Below, one piece after another: positions 8,027 through 15,396 of a stretch of DNA of 38,403 nt; the stretch's first letter is position 1; each line of letters begins with the position of its first letter. The stretch is from Acidovorax facilis (GTDB lineage Bacteria > Pseudomonadota > Gammaproteobacteria > Burkholderiales > Burkholderiaceae_C): assembly GCF_023913775.1 (NCBI RefSeq), contig NZ_JAMXAX010000045.1, positions 1 through 38,403 on the forward strand, written 5' to 3'. Made by a program: the position numbers and the translations under genes. The notes under the pieces were generated by a model. That model ran no database searches and was not told the DNA's origin. It saw nothing but the letters and a program-made list of their open reading frames with translations.

Positions 8027-9823
8027 TCAGGCCAGGGCCAGATCCGTGTCCATGAGCACCTTGCTACCGGCACGGGCCGTGCGCATCAGCGTGGCGGTTT
8101 CAGGGAACAGCTTGGCGAAGTAGAAACGTGCCGTCTGCAGCTTGGCACCGTAGAACGGGTCGGTGTTGCCAGCGGCAATCTCGCGCAGGGCGACCTGGGC
8201 CATGCGGGCGAACAGGTAGCCGAACACCAGGTGGCCGGCCACGCGCAGGTAGTCCACGGCGGCAGCGCCCACTTCGTCGGGGTTCTGCATGCCCTTGAAG
8301 CCGATCTCGGTGGTGAACTTGGTCATCTGGTCGCCCAGCATGGCCACCGGGTTGATGAACTCGGCCATCTTCTCGTTCACGCCTTCTTCTTCCACCAGCT
8401 TGCCGATCAGCTTGCCCAGCTTCTTGAGCGTGGCGCCGTTGTTGCCCAGGATCTTGCGGCCCAGCAGGTCCAGCGACTGCACGGTGTTCGTGCCTTCGTA
8501 GATCATGTTGATGCGGTTGTCGCGCACGTACTGCTCCATGCCCCATTCCTTGATGAAGCCGTGGCCGCCGAAGACCTGCATGCAGGCGTTGGTGGAGATG
8601 TGGCCGTTGTCGGTGATGAAGGCCTTCACGATGGGGGTGAGCAGCGCCACCATCTCTTCGGATTCGGCACGCACCTTTTCATCGGGGTGGCTGTGCACCT
8701 TGTCCAGCAGCAGCGTGCAGAAGATCTGCAGCGCGCGGCCACCTTCGGCGTAGGCCTTGGCGGTGAGCAGCATCTTGCGCACGTCGGGGTGCACGATGAT
8801 GGGATCGGCGTCCTTGTCCTTGGCCTTCACGCCCGAGAGGCTGCGCATCTGGATGCGGTCCTTGGCGTAAGCCAGCGCATTCTGGTAAGCCACTTCGGTC
8901 AGGCCCAGCGACTGGTTGCCCACGCCCAGGCGGGCGGCGTTCATCATCACGAACATGGCGGCCAGGCCCTTGTTGGGCTGGCCCACCATGGTGCCGATGG
9001 CGCCGTCGATGGCGATCTGCGCGGTGGCGTTGCCGTGGATGCCCATCTTGTGCTCCAGGCCCGTGCAGAAGATGGGGTTGCGCTCGCCCAGCGAACCGTC
9101 GGCCTTCACATTGAACTTGGGAACCACGAACAGGCTGATGCCCTTGCTGCCCTTGGGCGCATCGGGCAGGCGGGCCAGCACCAGGTGCACGATGTTGGCG
9201 GTCATGTCGTGCTCGCCGGCGCTGATGAAGATCTTGTTGCCGGTGATCTTGTAGGTGCCGTCGGCCTGCGGCTCGGCCTTGGTGCGCAGCAGGCCGAGGT
9301 CGGTACCGCAGTGGGGTTCGGTCAGGCACATGGTGCCGGTCCACTCGCCGCTGGTCAGCTTGGGCAGGTACAGGGCCTTTTGCTCTTCGGTGCCGTGGGC
9401 GTGCAGGGCTTCGTACGCGCCGTGCGACAGGCCGGGGTACATGGTCCAGGCCTGGTTGGCCGAGTTCATCATTTCGTACAGGCACTGGTTCAGCACGAAG
9501 GGCAGGCCCTGGCCGCCGTAGGCAGGGTCGCACGACAGTGCCGCCCAGCCACCTTCGACATACTTGGCGTAGGCATCCTTGAAGCCCGTGGGGGTCTTCA
9601 CTTCGTGGGTGGCCTTGTTAAGCACGCAGCCTTCGGTGTCGCCACTGATGTTCAACGGGAAGGTCACTTCGGCAGTGAACTTGCCGGCTTCTTCGAGCAC
9701 CGCATTGATGGTGTCCACATCCACCTCGGCGTGGGGCGGCATGGCCTTGAATTCATCGCTGACCTTGAGCACTTCGTGCATGACGAATTGCATGTCGCGC
9801 AGGGGCGGCGTGTACATAGGCAT
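8027..9823 (-). CDS. Acyl-CoA dehydrogenase
   Basis: A 598-aa FAD enzyme of the long acyl-CoA dehydrogenase subgroup with an extra C-terminal helical domain (about 590-600 aa is normal). It makes trans-2-enoyl-CoA from acyl-CoA, the first beta-oxidation step. Visible blocks: DPAYGGQGLPFVLNQ, MCLTEPHCGTDLG (substrate/FAD loop), KIFISAGEHDMT, and the C-terminal FAD block QVFGGHGFIKEWGMEQYVRD with EGTNTVQSLDLLGRK. The glutamate of YEGTNT is at the place of the catalytic base of several members. The ATG at 9823 has AAGGAG eight bases upstream, lying in the end of the tetR-type gene, so the two are translationally close. Confidence 0.9.
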   Translation of the reverse strand: MPMYTPPLRDMQFVMHEVLKVSDEFKAMPPHAEVDVDTINAVLEEAGKFTAEVTFPLNISGDTEGCVLNKATHEVKTPTGFKDAYAKYVEGGWAALSCDPAYGGQGLPFVLNQCLYEMMNSANQAWTMYPGLSHGAYEALHAHGTEEQKALYLPKLTSGEWTGTMCLTEPHCGTDLGLLRTKAEPQADGTYKITGNKIFISAGEHDMTANIVHLVLARLPDAPKGSKGISLFVVPKFNVKADGSLGERNPIFCTGLEHKMGIHGNATAQIAIDGAIGTMVGQPNKGLAAMFVMMNAARLGVGNQSLGLTEVAYQNALAYAKDRIQMRSLSGVKAKDKDADPIIVHPDVRKMLLTAKAYAEGGRALQIFCTLLLDKVHSHPDEKVRAESEEMVALLTPIVKAFITDNGHISTNACMQVFGGHGFIKEWGMEQYVRDNRINMIYEGTNTVQSLDLLGRKILGNNGATLKKLGKLIGKLVEEEGVNEKMAEFINPVAMLGDQMTKFTTEIGFKGMQNPDEVGAAAVDYLRVAGHLVFGYLFARMAQVALREIAAGNTDPFYGAKLQTARFYFAKLFPETATLMRTARAGSKVLMDTDLALA

Positions 9824-9828
9824 GGGGT

Positions 9829-10572
9829 TTACTCCTTGGAGGTGGTGGTTTGGTTGGAAACTTTGCGGCGCTTGGCAGCAGCAGCGGGGGCGGCTTCTGC
9901 GGTGGCGCCAGGTTTTGCGGCGCTGTAACGCGCCAGGATGTTGTGAAAGCCCTGCACCGCCCGGGCCATGGAGCCCGGGGTTTGCAGGAACCGCGCTTCG
10001 TAGTGCAGCGCGAGGATGAGGCCGTGGATCTCGAACAGCATCTGCTCGGCATTGGTGTCCGCGCGCAGCTCGCCCAGGCCCTTGCACTGCTCGATGGCGC
10101 GGCGCATGGCGGCGTGCCAGGTCAGCACCGAGCTGGCCAGCGCGTCACGCACGGGGCCGGTGCGGTCATCAAATTCGACCGCACCGCTGATGTAGATGCA
10201 GCCCGAATCGATTTCGATGGAGGTGCGCTTCATCCAGTTGTCGAACATGGCGCTGAGCCGGGCCAGGCCACGCGGCGCGGACATGGCGGGGTAGAACACT
10301 TCCTGTTCGAAACGCGTGTGGTATTCACGAACCACGGAGATCTGCAGCTCTTCGCGAGAGCCAAAATGGGCAAACACGCCCGACTTGCTCATGCCCGTGA
10401 CGTCGGCCAACGCCCCAATGGACAGGCCTTCCAGCCCGATGTGCGTGGCCAGGCCCAGCGCTGCCTCGACGATGGCCGCCTTGGTTTGCTGGCCTTTTTG
10501 CAGGGCGCGGCCGGTACCGCTGCGAGCGCGCGGGATGCGGGTGACCTGGCTGGATGAAGAGGTGGCGGACAT
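9829..10572 (-). CDS. TetR/AcrR-family transcriptional regulator
   Basis: A 247-aa one-component repressor. The helix-turn-helix lies at about residues 46-77, with LSIGALADVTGMSKSGVFAHF as two pieces, IGALADVTGMSKS and GVFAHFGSREEL, the TetR signature. The C-terminal ligand domain resembles that of regulators near acyl-CoA genes (GCIYISGAVEFDDR). The tail is an Ala/Lys-rich extension. It is the first gene of the block and ends five bases before the acyl-CoA dehydrogenase, so it probably represses its own operon and senses an acyl-CoA or fatty acid (inferred). A palindrome 13 bases before its start is the likely operator. Confidence 0.88.
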   Translation of the reverse strand: MSATSSSSQVTRIPRARSGTGRALQKGQQTKAAIVEAALGLATHIGLEGLSIGALADVTGMSKSGVFAHFGSREELQISVVREYHTRFEQEVFYPAMSAPRGLARLSAMFDNWMKRTSIEIDSGCIYISGAVEFDDRTGPVRDALASSVLTWHAAMRRAIEQCKGLGELRADTNAEQMLFEIHGLILALHYEARFLQTPGSMARAVQGFHNILARYSAAKPGATAEAAPAAAAKRRKVSNQTTTSKE

Positions 10573-10585
10573 GCGGGCAAATAAA

Positions 10586-10599
10586 AACGAACGTTCGTT
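10586..10599. promoter_or_regulatory. Perfect 14-bp palindrome, probable TetR operator
   Basis: AACGAACGTTCGTT is a perfect inverted repeat ending 13 bases upstream of the regulator start codon. On the minus strand a weak promoter can be drawn just upstream (TTGGTC, 17 bp, CAGAAT), which would place the palindrome over the transcription start. TetR-type regulators typically bind such sites to repress their own operon. Binding is inferred; the palindrome itself is seen. Confidence 0.7.
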
Positions 10600-10686
10600 C
10601 TATTCTGCAGCAAATTCTCCGCCCGACCAAAACCCCCGGAAAAAATAGGGAGGCCCACCCAAACCATTCGTTAATGGCGCGCCGGA

Positions 10687-10752
10687 CGCTTTGGCACTGA
10701 TTTACGCCGCCTTTGGCGCTAATTCTCGCTGCCTTTGGCACTGAACAGCCCA
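10687..10752. repeat. Three tandem 22-bp repeats, probable transposase binding sites of the phage right end
   Basis: Three units, 10687-10708, 10709-10730 and 10731-10752, share CTTTGGC-[AG]-CT-[GA]-A with exact 22-bp spacing of the CTTTGGC core (10689, 10711, 10733). Units 1 and 2 agree at 15 of 22 positions, units 1 and 3 at 14. Mu itself has adjacent 22-bp MuA sites at its right end. Here the units lie between the last phage gene with its terminator and bacterial DNA, as expected. Function is inferred. Confidence 0.65.
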
Positions 10753-10756
10753 GACA

Positions 10757-10778
10757 AAAGCCGCCCGAGGGCGGCTTT
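10757..10778 (-). terminator. Hairpin terminator after the last prophage gene
   Basis: AAAGCCGCCC, loop GA, GGGCGGCTTT form a perfect GC-rich stem just after the stop codon at 10800 of the last phage gene. On the minus strand the stem ends in TTT and then GTCTG, a short T-run; it can work in both directions. It closes the late transcript before the phage end. Confidence 0.65.
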
Positions 10779-10799
10779 AAAGCTCAGGACTGTGGTTTT

Positions 10800-11042
10800 C
10801 TACTCGCTTGCGAATACCTCCACGATCCTCTCCAGGCGTTCCTGAACGCTTCCCAAGTCGCCAGCATAGCCCCAATCCCTGGGCTGATTTGCCGCCCGCT
10901 GGCTGTGCAAGGCCAGCTTGTCATTCAGCGCGGCCAGCAGGATGGAAATGTTGGCTTGCCGCGCTTGGTAGGCGCCGACTGCCGTTGATTCCATATTGGC
11001 ATCAATCAGTTCAAGGCCGCTGGCGTTCTGAAACGTGATCAT
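10800..11042 (-). CDS. Small helical phage protein of unknown function
   Basis: An 80-aa protein starting MITFQNASGLELIDANMES and ending in EVFASE. It is mostly helical by appearance, with no cysteine pairs, signal peptide or membrane segment. The start at 11042 has GAAGGT six bases upstream; longer frames run antisense-like through the methylase gene and were not used. It is the last gene of the prophage, 89 bases after the methylase and just before the terminator. In Mu-like phages this end carries DNA-modification or accessory genes, but I do not recognise this one. Confidence 0.6.
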   Translation of the reverse strand: MITFQNASGLELIDANMESTAVGAYQARQANISILLAALNDKLALHSQRAANQPRDWGYAGDLGSVQERLERIVEVFASE

Positions 11043-11131
11043 TGGGGTACCTTCATGTGGTGTTGCGATGTCCCCAGTACCGCTCTTTAAAACCCTGCCA
11101 GCAAGCCAAGCCAGACTGCCGTTGTCTGGCA

Positions 11132-11911
11132 CTACGCCAGCTTGAAGTTGCTGATCAGCACCTCGGCAGCCTCTTGCTTGCTGCTGCCGCTGATGCTGTA
11201 CCTGGTCTTGACCGCCTCGATCCGAAAGTCCGCAAAGGTCTCCCGCACGCCTGGCGTGTCGTTCAGGCTCAGGATGAACTTGCCCTTCACGGCCCCCAGG
11301 AGGCCCGCCAGGCGCCCAAAATCCTCCTTGCTGAACAACCCTTCCCCGTAGTCCTTCTCGCAGTCCCAATACGGCGGGTCGATGTAGAACAGTGTCCCCG
11401 GCTTGTCAAAGCGCTGGATCACCTGGTCATAGGGCTTGTTCTCGATGAACACCCGCGCCAAGCGCAGGTGGGCTTCGCTCAGGTCTTCCTCGATCCGCAG
11501 CAGGTTCAGGCGCGGCGCGCCGGTCGCTGAGATGCCGTAGGTCGGCTTCACGATCCGGGCACCAAAGCTGGACTTGGCCAGGTAGAAGAACCTAGCCGCC
11601 CGCTGGATGTCCGTGAGGGTATCGGCAGGCGTCTTGAGGAAGCGGTCGAACTCATCGCGCGACACCAGCATCCAGCGGAACTGGGCGACCAGCTCGGCCA
11701 GGTGGAACTTCACGCACCGATAGAGGTTGGTGAGATCCGAGTTGATGTCGTTGATGATCTCGACCTTGCTTTCCGGCTTTTTAAAGAGCACCCAGGCCGC
11801 GCCTGCGAACACCTCGCAGTAGGTCTGGTGAACCGGCATCTTCTCGATGATCCGGTCGGCCAGGCGGCTCTTGCCGCCCAGCCATGCCAAAGGGCTTTTT
11901 GCTTGCGTCAT
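11132..11911 (-). CDS. dam: D12-class DNA adenine methyltransferase
   Basis: A 259-aa N6-adenine methylase. The AdoMet-binding motif I region is PLAWLGGKSRL (residues 7-17) and CEVFAGAAWV (about 32-41); the catalytic motif IV is DPPYW at 178-182; INDINSDLTNLY is the usual acidic loop. Length matches phage Dam-type enzymes of 250-280 aa. Target bases cannot be read from sequence. The start at 11911 (MTQAKSPLAWL) was taken because the family begins here and AAGGAT lies upstream; an ATG at 11986 adds unrelated residues. The gene overlaps the com-like frame and its start lies in a stem-loop, which suggests control by the Com protein. It would protect phage DNA from host nucleases. Confidence 0.85.
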   Translation of the reverse strand: MTQAKSPLAWLGGKSRLADRIIEKMPVHQTYCEVFAGAAWVLFKKPESKVEIINDINSDLTNLYRCVKFHLAELVAQFRWMLVSRDEFDRFLKTPADTLTDIQRAARFFYLAKSSFGARIVKPTYGISATGAPRLNLLRIEEDLSEAHLRLARVFIENKPYDQVIQRFDKPGTLFYIDPPYWDCEKDYGEGLFSKEDFGRLAGLLGAVKGKFILSLNDTPGVRETFADFRIEAVKTRYSISGSSKQEAAEVLISNFKLA

Positions 11912-12092
11912 CTCTATCCTTCTTGGTTGATGACGCTCGCTGGCGTTCTGGCGTTTGGGGGCTCTCGCCGCTGGGATCAGCAGCACCGGCCCTCCAGTGG
12001 TTCATGCACCCGCAACGGGGGCACTTGATCTCTACAACTCCATCGGCTCGGGCCAGCAGTTTCTGGCACCGCCCGCATCTCACTTCCATCAT
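11781..12092 (-). CDS. com: Com-like zinc-finger translational activator
   Basis: A 103-aa frame whose first about 35 residues match Mu Com: MMEVRCGRCQKLLARADG followed by IKCPRCG, with Cys6-Cys9 and Cys24-Cys27 as zinc ligands. In Mu, Com is an RNA-binding activator of translation of mom. Here the frame starts at 12092 with AGGTGA upstream and overlaps the methylase gene by 131 bases in another frame; in Mu com and mom also overlap. The tail beyond about residue 60 is in the shared region and may have no function. Called com by this layout; the partner being dam rather than mom is the unusual part. Confidence 0.75.
   Translation of the reverse strand: MMEVRCGRCQKLLARADGVVEIKCPRCGCMNHWRAGAADPSGESPQTPERQRASSTKKDRDDASKKPFGMAGRQEPPGRPDHREDAGSPDLLRGVRRRGLGAL
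11905..11936 (-). promoter_or_regulatory. Stem-loop that covers the start codon and ribosome site of dam
   Basis: GCGTCATC and GATGACGC form a perfect 8-bp stem with a 16-base loop (11913-11928). On the minus strand the second arm contains the dam ATG, and the loop carries the ribosome-binding AAGGAT. A folded RNA would block initiation. Next to it, on the upstream side, CTGGCGTT occurs twice in tandem (11940-11955), a possible protein contact. In Mu, a similar translation-inhibiting stem covers the mom start and Com opens it. That role here is inferred. Confidence 0.6.
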
Positions 12093-12176
12093 GTCGGCAT
12101 CACCTATGATCAGCCCCGCCTAGCTAGGTGGCAGGGTCTTTGGTCGATGCCGTGGCTGCTCACGGCGGAGACGTTT

Positions 12177-12202
12177 GCAGAGGGTGTTAGCGCACCCTTT
12201 GC
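12177..12202. other. Stem-loop in the 131-bp gap upstream of com
   Basis: GCAGAGGGTG and CACCCTTTGC pair with one G-T, loop TTAGCG. No T-run follows on the minus strand, so it is probably not a full terminator of the tail operon. A GATC lies at 12108-12111 between it and the com start. In Mu the mom promoter region contains methylatable GATC sites; with one site here no such control can be claimed. No clear promoter was found. Confidence 0.4.
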
Positions 12203-12223
12203 ACTCGCCCTGTCTTTTTTGCT

Positions 12224-12445
12224 TTACACCTCCCCCGAAGAGTTGGTGAGGGTCGGAGCCGGGCCTTCAATGGCGCCGTCGCGCACAAACACCCGTGCTC
12301 CCACCGTTGTTTCCCCACGCACCTGCAGGCGCCCTCCACCTGGCAGCGTGACGGTAGCCACGCCCGAGGTGATGGAAGTCACCGTCCCAACCAACAAGGG
12401 CCTGGACGGCAGCAGTCCCAGGAAGTCGAGATACGCATTACTCAT
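12224..12445 (-). CDS. Small phage tail-end protein
   Basis: A 73-aa protein starting MSNAYLDFLGLLPSRPLLVG. The middle is beta-rich with Gly-Thr turns (TVTSITSGVATVTLPGGG, then LQVRGETTVGARVFV), like small OB-type or baseplate-wedge proteins, but I recognise no family. It overlaps the preceding 612-aa tail gene by eight bases, so the two are translated together, and it is the last gene of the tail set before com. Confidence 0.65.
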   Translation of the reverse strand: MSNAYLDFLGLLPSRPLLVGTVTSITSGVATVTLPGGGRLQVRGETTVGARVFVRDGAIEGPAPTLTNSSGEV

Positions 12446-14276
12446 GGGTTTCCACCCGAATGACCTGGCGCAGGGTCGGCCGATTCCAGTTCAGGCCGAC
12501 CCCTCGGACGATTCCCATCACCTCTTCGTCGCCCTGGTAGCGGATGAACTTGCCCGGCATGATCACGCCCGTCTCCGGCCGCACCTGCATGCTCAGAGAG
12601 ATCAGCGCCTGGCTCCCGGTGTCGCTCAGCACGGCCCGTGCTCGCTGGCGCTGGGCTTCCGCATGGGTGATGAGCGCATGGTTGACCGGTGGGGCCTCCT
12701 TGTCGCCCGCCGTCCCGACTCGCTTCCACGGTCCGAATACGCCTGCCGCGATGCCACCCAAGTGCACCTGGTTGTAGACAGGCTTATCGACGTAGTCCGT
12801 GGAGACCACCTCGGCAGCCGTACGCGGGATCACAAAATCCGGCGTCACGCTGTCCCAATCCCAGGGCGCAGACGGGTAGCGCGGCAGGATGCGCAGCACT
12901 GCGTCGGTGTTGTGCGGCTGCACATGCCCACCAGCAGCGTTGGCGATGTCGTTGATGGCGTTGATGTAGGTGCCCTGGAAGGTCCAGGCGCCACCTGGCA
13001 CGAACCAATCCGTCAGGCCCCAATCCACATCCCAGCCCATGGACACGCCATTGATGGTGAGCACCTCGGCCGCGAGCTGCTGAGCGGTTCGATTGGCGGC
13101 GTTCCCAAAGTTCATGACGGGCGCATAGGGCTCATCCAGGATCGCCGCCTTGCCCCGGCCTGAGACAGTGAAGCGCAGCTCGGGCAGAAACCGCTCGTCC
13201 TTGGCCCGGTTCTCCAGCAGCAGCCTGAACGCCACGCCATTGACCACCACCGCCAGCTCGGCCGGCCGCCCGGAGCTGTCGCGGCCGAGGTGGTTGCGGG
13301 CACTCTCATGCAGCGAAGCCTCCCAGTTCCACGTCCAGGAGCCTTCGTCCAGCGACATCGTGAATCCCAGGGCGTGCAAGACCGCGCCGGTATCTACCCG
13401 GTGCAGCGTGACAGTGTTGAAAACCATGTAAACCCTCCTGCGTTGGACGACCACCGTGCCCGGTTGAGGCGGCGGTGTGTGTCGCTCACAAACAAAAACC
13501 AGCGGCATCCCAATGCCAGCCTCTTCCGTAAAGACCAGCCGCACGGGTAGCGAAGGCACATAACAAGGATCTGGCGCCGGTGGGTCCAATGGGCGCACCC
13601 AGCGGCCGGTCGGCGGACGCATTGCCTGCTGATACCGGACCCGCAGGTACATGCGGACAGGGTCGCCATCGGACTCCGCCTCGGTGAACCCGGCGCGGAC
13701 CGGCACGCCCTGCTGATACCGGGACTGGAGCCAGGCCCTCGGGGCGCGTGAGGCCTGTTGATACCGAATGGCAACGGGCCAAGTGCGAACACGCTCGGCC
13801 TCCTGGTACTGGGCCCGAACCCTGGTGCTCAAGCGCTCAGCCTGCTGCCACGCCATTCGCAGCGGCCAGGTGTCCGAAGCGATGGCCTCCAGGTAGTTCA
13901 CGGCCAGCCAGGCATGCACTGAGCTGCCCCCACTGGACCAAGCGACCGCCAGGCTGCGCACCACCGCCTCGGCCTCTTGCCAGCGCGCCCTGCAGCTCAC
14001 GCGCAGCGGCACAGCGCTTTGCCAAGCTACGATCAATTCCGATGCCACCGGGTCACCCTCCGACCAGCCGCTGCTCAGCGAGGCCACGATGGGGCGTGGC
14101 GTGTTGCTCTCATAGTGGGCATTGACCGTGCCGCCCAGGCGGGTGATATGCGCCTGCAGGGTGATCGTGACATCGGGCGGCAGCGGGACGTCGTCGTCCA
14201 CTTCCCCGAACACCAGGCGCAGCGGGAATCCGTCCGCCAGCGATGGCGCCGAGAAGATGAGGCGAATCGGCTCCAT
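12438..14276 (-). CDS. Phage tail hub/tip protein with an N-terminal 14-15-residue repeat array
   Basis: A 612-aa protein. Residues about 55-215 are a regular array in which an aromatic residue followed by Q-x-A or similar recurs (residues 71, 85, 99, 113, 128, 143, 157, 172, 187, then 215), units such as MAWQQAERL, AQYQEAERV and IRYQQASRA. The second half (from about 290) resembles tail-hub or tip proteins of long-tailed phages, with GFTMSLDEGSWTWNWEASL in pieces GFTMSLDEGSW and TWNWEASL, and a C-terminal part ending RQVIRVETHE. The repeats look like beta-strands of an elongated spacer (inferred). It sits in a tight run of tail genes with spacing of a few bases, and its place fits the tail tip. 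I do not name a family. Confidence 0.7.
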   Translation of the reverse strand: MEPIRLIFSAPSLADGFPLRLVFGEVDDDVPLPPDVTITLQAHITRLGGTVNAHYESNTPRPIVASLSSGWSEGDPVASELIVAWQSAVPLRVSCRARWQEAEAVVRSLAVAWSSGGSSVHAWLAVNYLEAIASDTWPLRMAWQQAERLSTRVRAQYQEAERVRTWPVAIRYQQASRAPRAWLQSRYQQGVPVRAGFTEAESDGDPVRMYLRVRYQQAMRPPTGRWVRPLDPPAPDPCYVPSLPVRLVFTEEAGIGMPLVFVCERHTPPPQPGTVVVQRRRVYMVFNTVTLHRVDTGAVLHALGFTMSLDEGSWTWNWEASLHESARNHLGRDSSGRPAELAVVVNGVAFRLLLENRAKDERFLPELRFTVSGRGKAAILDEPYAPVMNFGNAANRTAQQLAAEVLTINGVSMGWDVDWGLTDWFVPGGAWTFQGTYINAINDIANAAGGHVQPHNTDAVLRILPRYPSAPWDWDSVTPDFVIPRTAAEVVSTDYVDKPVYNQVHLGGIAAGVFGPWKRVGTAGDKEAPPVNHALITHAEAQRQRARAVLSDTGSQALISLSMQVRPETGVIMPGKFIRYQGDEEVMGIVRGVGLNWNRPTLRQVIRVETHE

Positions 14277-14278
14277 CG

Positions 14279-14650
14279 TCAGCTCAGGGCCGTGGTGCCC
14301 AGTTTGAGACGGCCACCAGCCAAAAGACGGGTTCCAGTCAACCCAGGAACCTTGAAAGGCCCCGTGCCCGCTTCGTCGGTGACCGCTCCGCTACCCAGCA
14401 GCTTGTTCTCATAGCTGTACCAGACAGCCGATACCGCAAAGCCGGTAGCCAAGATCAAATCACCCAGCGGGTCCGCTTGGGCCAGCACGAGCTGCTCGTC
14501 CACGATCTCACCACAGGGCGACGCCAGCACCAGCACGGCCAGCGTGACGTTGCTCGCGCTCAAGTAATGCAGGCGCGACGCGGCACCTCGCGCCAGCAAG
14601 CCTTCCAACATTGCCACGGCCCCATCCGGCGCCATCACCAGCTCGCTCAT
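14279..14650 (-). CDS. Small phage tail protein of unknown function
   Basis: A 123-aa protein starting MSELVMAPDGAVAMLEG, with beta-rich middle (SNVTLAVLVLASPCGEI) and a C-terminal RLLAGGRLKLGTTALS. No motif is recognised. It overlaps the preceding 248-aa gene by four bases (ATGA type) and ends two bases before the 612-aa gene, so it belongs to the tail operon. A role in the tail tip is likely from position only. Confidence 0.65.
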   Translation of the reverse strand: MSELVMAPDGAVAMLEGLLARGAASRLHYLSASNVTLAVLVLASPCGEIVDEQLVLAQADPLGDLILATGFAVSAVWYSYENKLLGSGAVTDEAGTGPFKVPGLTGTRLLAGGRLKLGTTALS

Positions 14651-15393
14651 TCAACAAACTCCGGGTGGCCCTGCGGCTTAATGCGGTCGGCGATCACTGC
14701 CCGCATGCCAGTTTCTGGGTAGATGGCCGTCACCGTGTACGTGAAGTTCTCGTCGACAAACTCAAACGCGCCCACCCCAGTTGGGCTCCAAACCTGGCGG
14801 ATCACCTTGCCGTCAATGTCGCGCTCGAGCCGGACCGTTGCGGCTTGCGGCAGGTAGGTCTTTGGGTCGGTGCGCGGCAGCACTTCCCTCACCACCTCAA
14901 ACGGTATGCGGCCTATGCCGGGGCAGATCAGCAAATCCTTGGTCTTCAACGGCTTGTGAGCGTTGCCTGGCAGGGGGCGAAGAATGCCGGTCTTGGTGGC
15001 CGAGACGAAGCGCCCAAGGCCATAGCACTGGTGCTCGATGTACTCCGGGCTTGGGCCGGTGCCCGTGGTCACATCCCCGCCATGGAGTTGCAGCGCAGTG
15101 GGCCATCGCGCAATGGTGGTCCTTGCCCCCACGACGATGCCATCCACATTTTGTGGAGTGGGGAAAGTCCAGGTCAGGACTACCGACTCACCACCCGACG
15201 CCCAATAGCAGCCGGTGCCGGTGTTGTCGTCTTTCAGATTCGCCAGCGCCCCGCTGGGCGCTGCACTGGCAGTCAGTGTGGCGGCGGCATCGACGCGGGT
15301 AGCGCCGTTGTAGAGATGGAACTCCGAGATTTCCAGGGTAGCTGGAGTGGCGGCAGTCAACGCCAAAGCGCGCCAATACTTGTGGGCGGCCAT
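14647..15393 (-). CDS. Phage virion protein with discoidin-like N-terminal domain
   Basis: A 248-aa protein. Residues 1-95 fit a discoidin (F5/8 type C) jelly-roll: KYWRALALTAATPATLEISE, then ALANLKDDNTGTGCYWAS and VLTWTFPTPQNVDGIVVGA. Such domains bind sugars or surface groups. The rest (about 110-248) looks like a tail-linked beta-domain, ending GHPEFVE. In a phage tail such a domain could bind the host surface (inferred). It follows the 388-aa gene by three bases and overlaps the next by four. Confidence 0.7.
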   Translation of the reverse strand: MAAHKYWRALALTAATPATLEISEFHLYNGATRVDAAATLTASAAPSGALANLKDDNTGTGCYWASGGESVVLTWTFPTPQNVDGIVVGARTTIARWPTALQLHGGDVTTGTGPSPEYIEHQCYGLGRFVSATKTGILRPLPGNAHKPLKTKDLLICPGIGRIPFEVVREVLPRTDPKTYLPQAATVRLERDIDGKVIRQVWSPTGVGAFEFVDENFTYTVTAIYPETGMRAVIADRIKPQGHPEFVE

Positions 15394-15396
15394 GGC

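Noticed and set aside
10800..11369. 189-aa version of the last prophage gene
   Set aside because: The added N-terminal part lies over the methylase gene and is Gly/Arg/Gln-rich shadow sequence; the start at 11042 has a ribosome site.
12108..12111. GATC-based methylation control of com, as for the Mu mom promoter
   Set aside because: Only one GATC lies upstream of com and no promoter can be placed around it.
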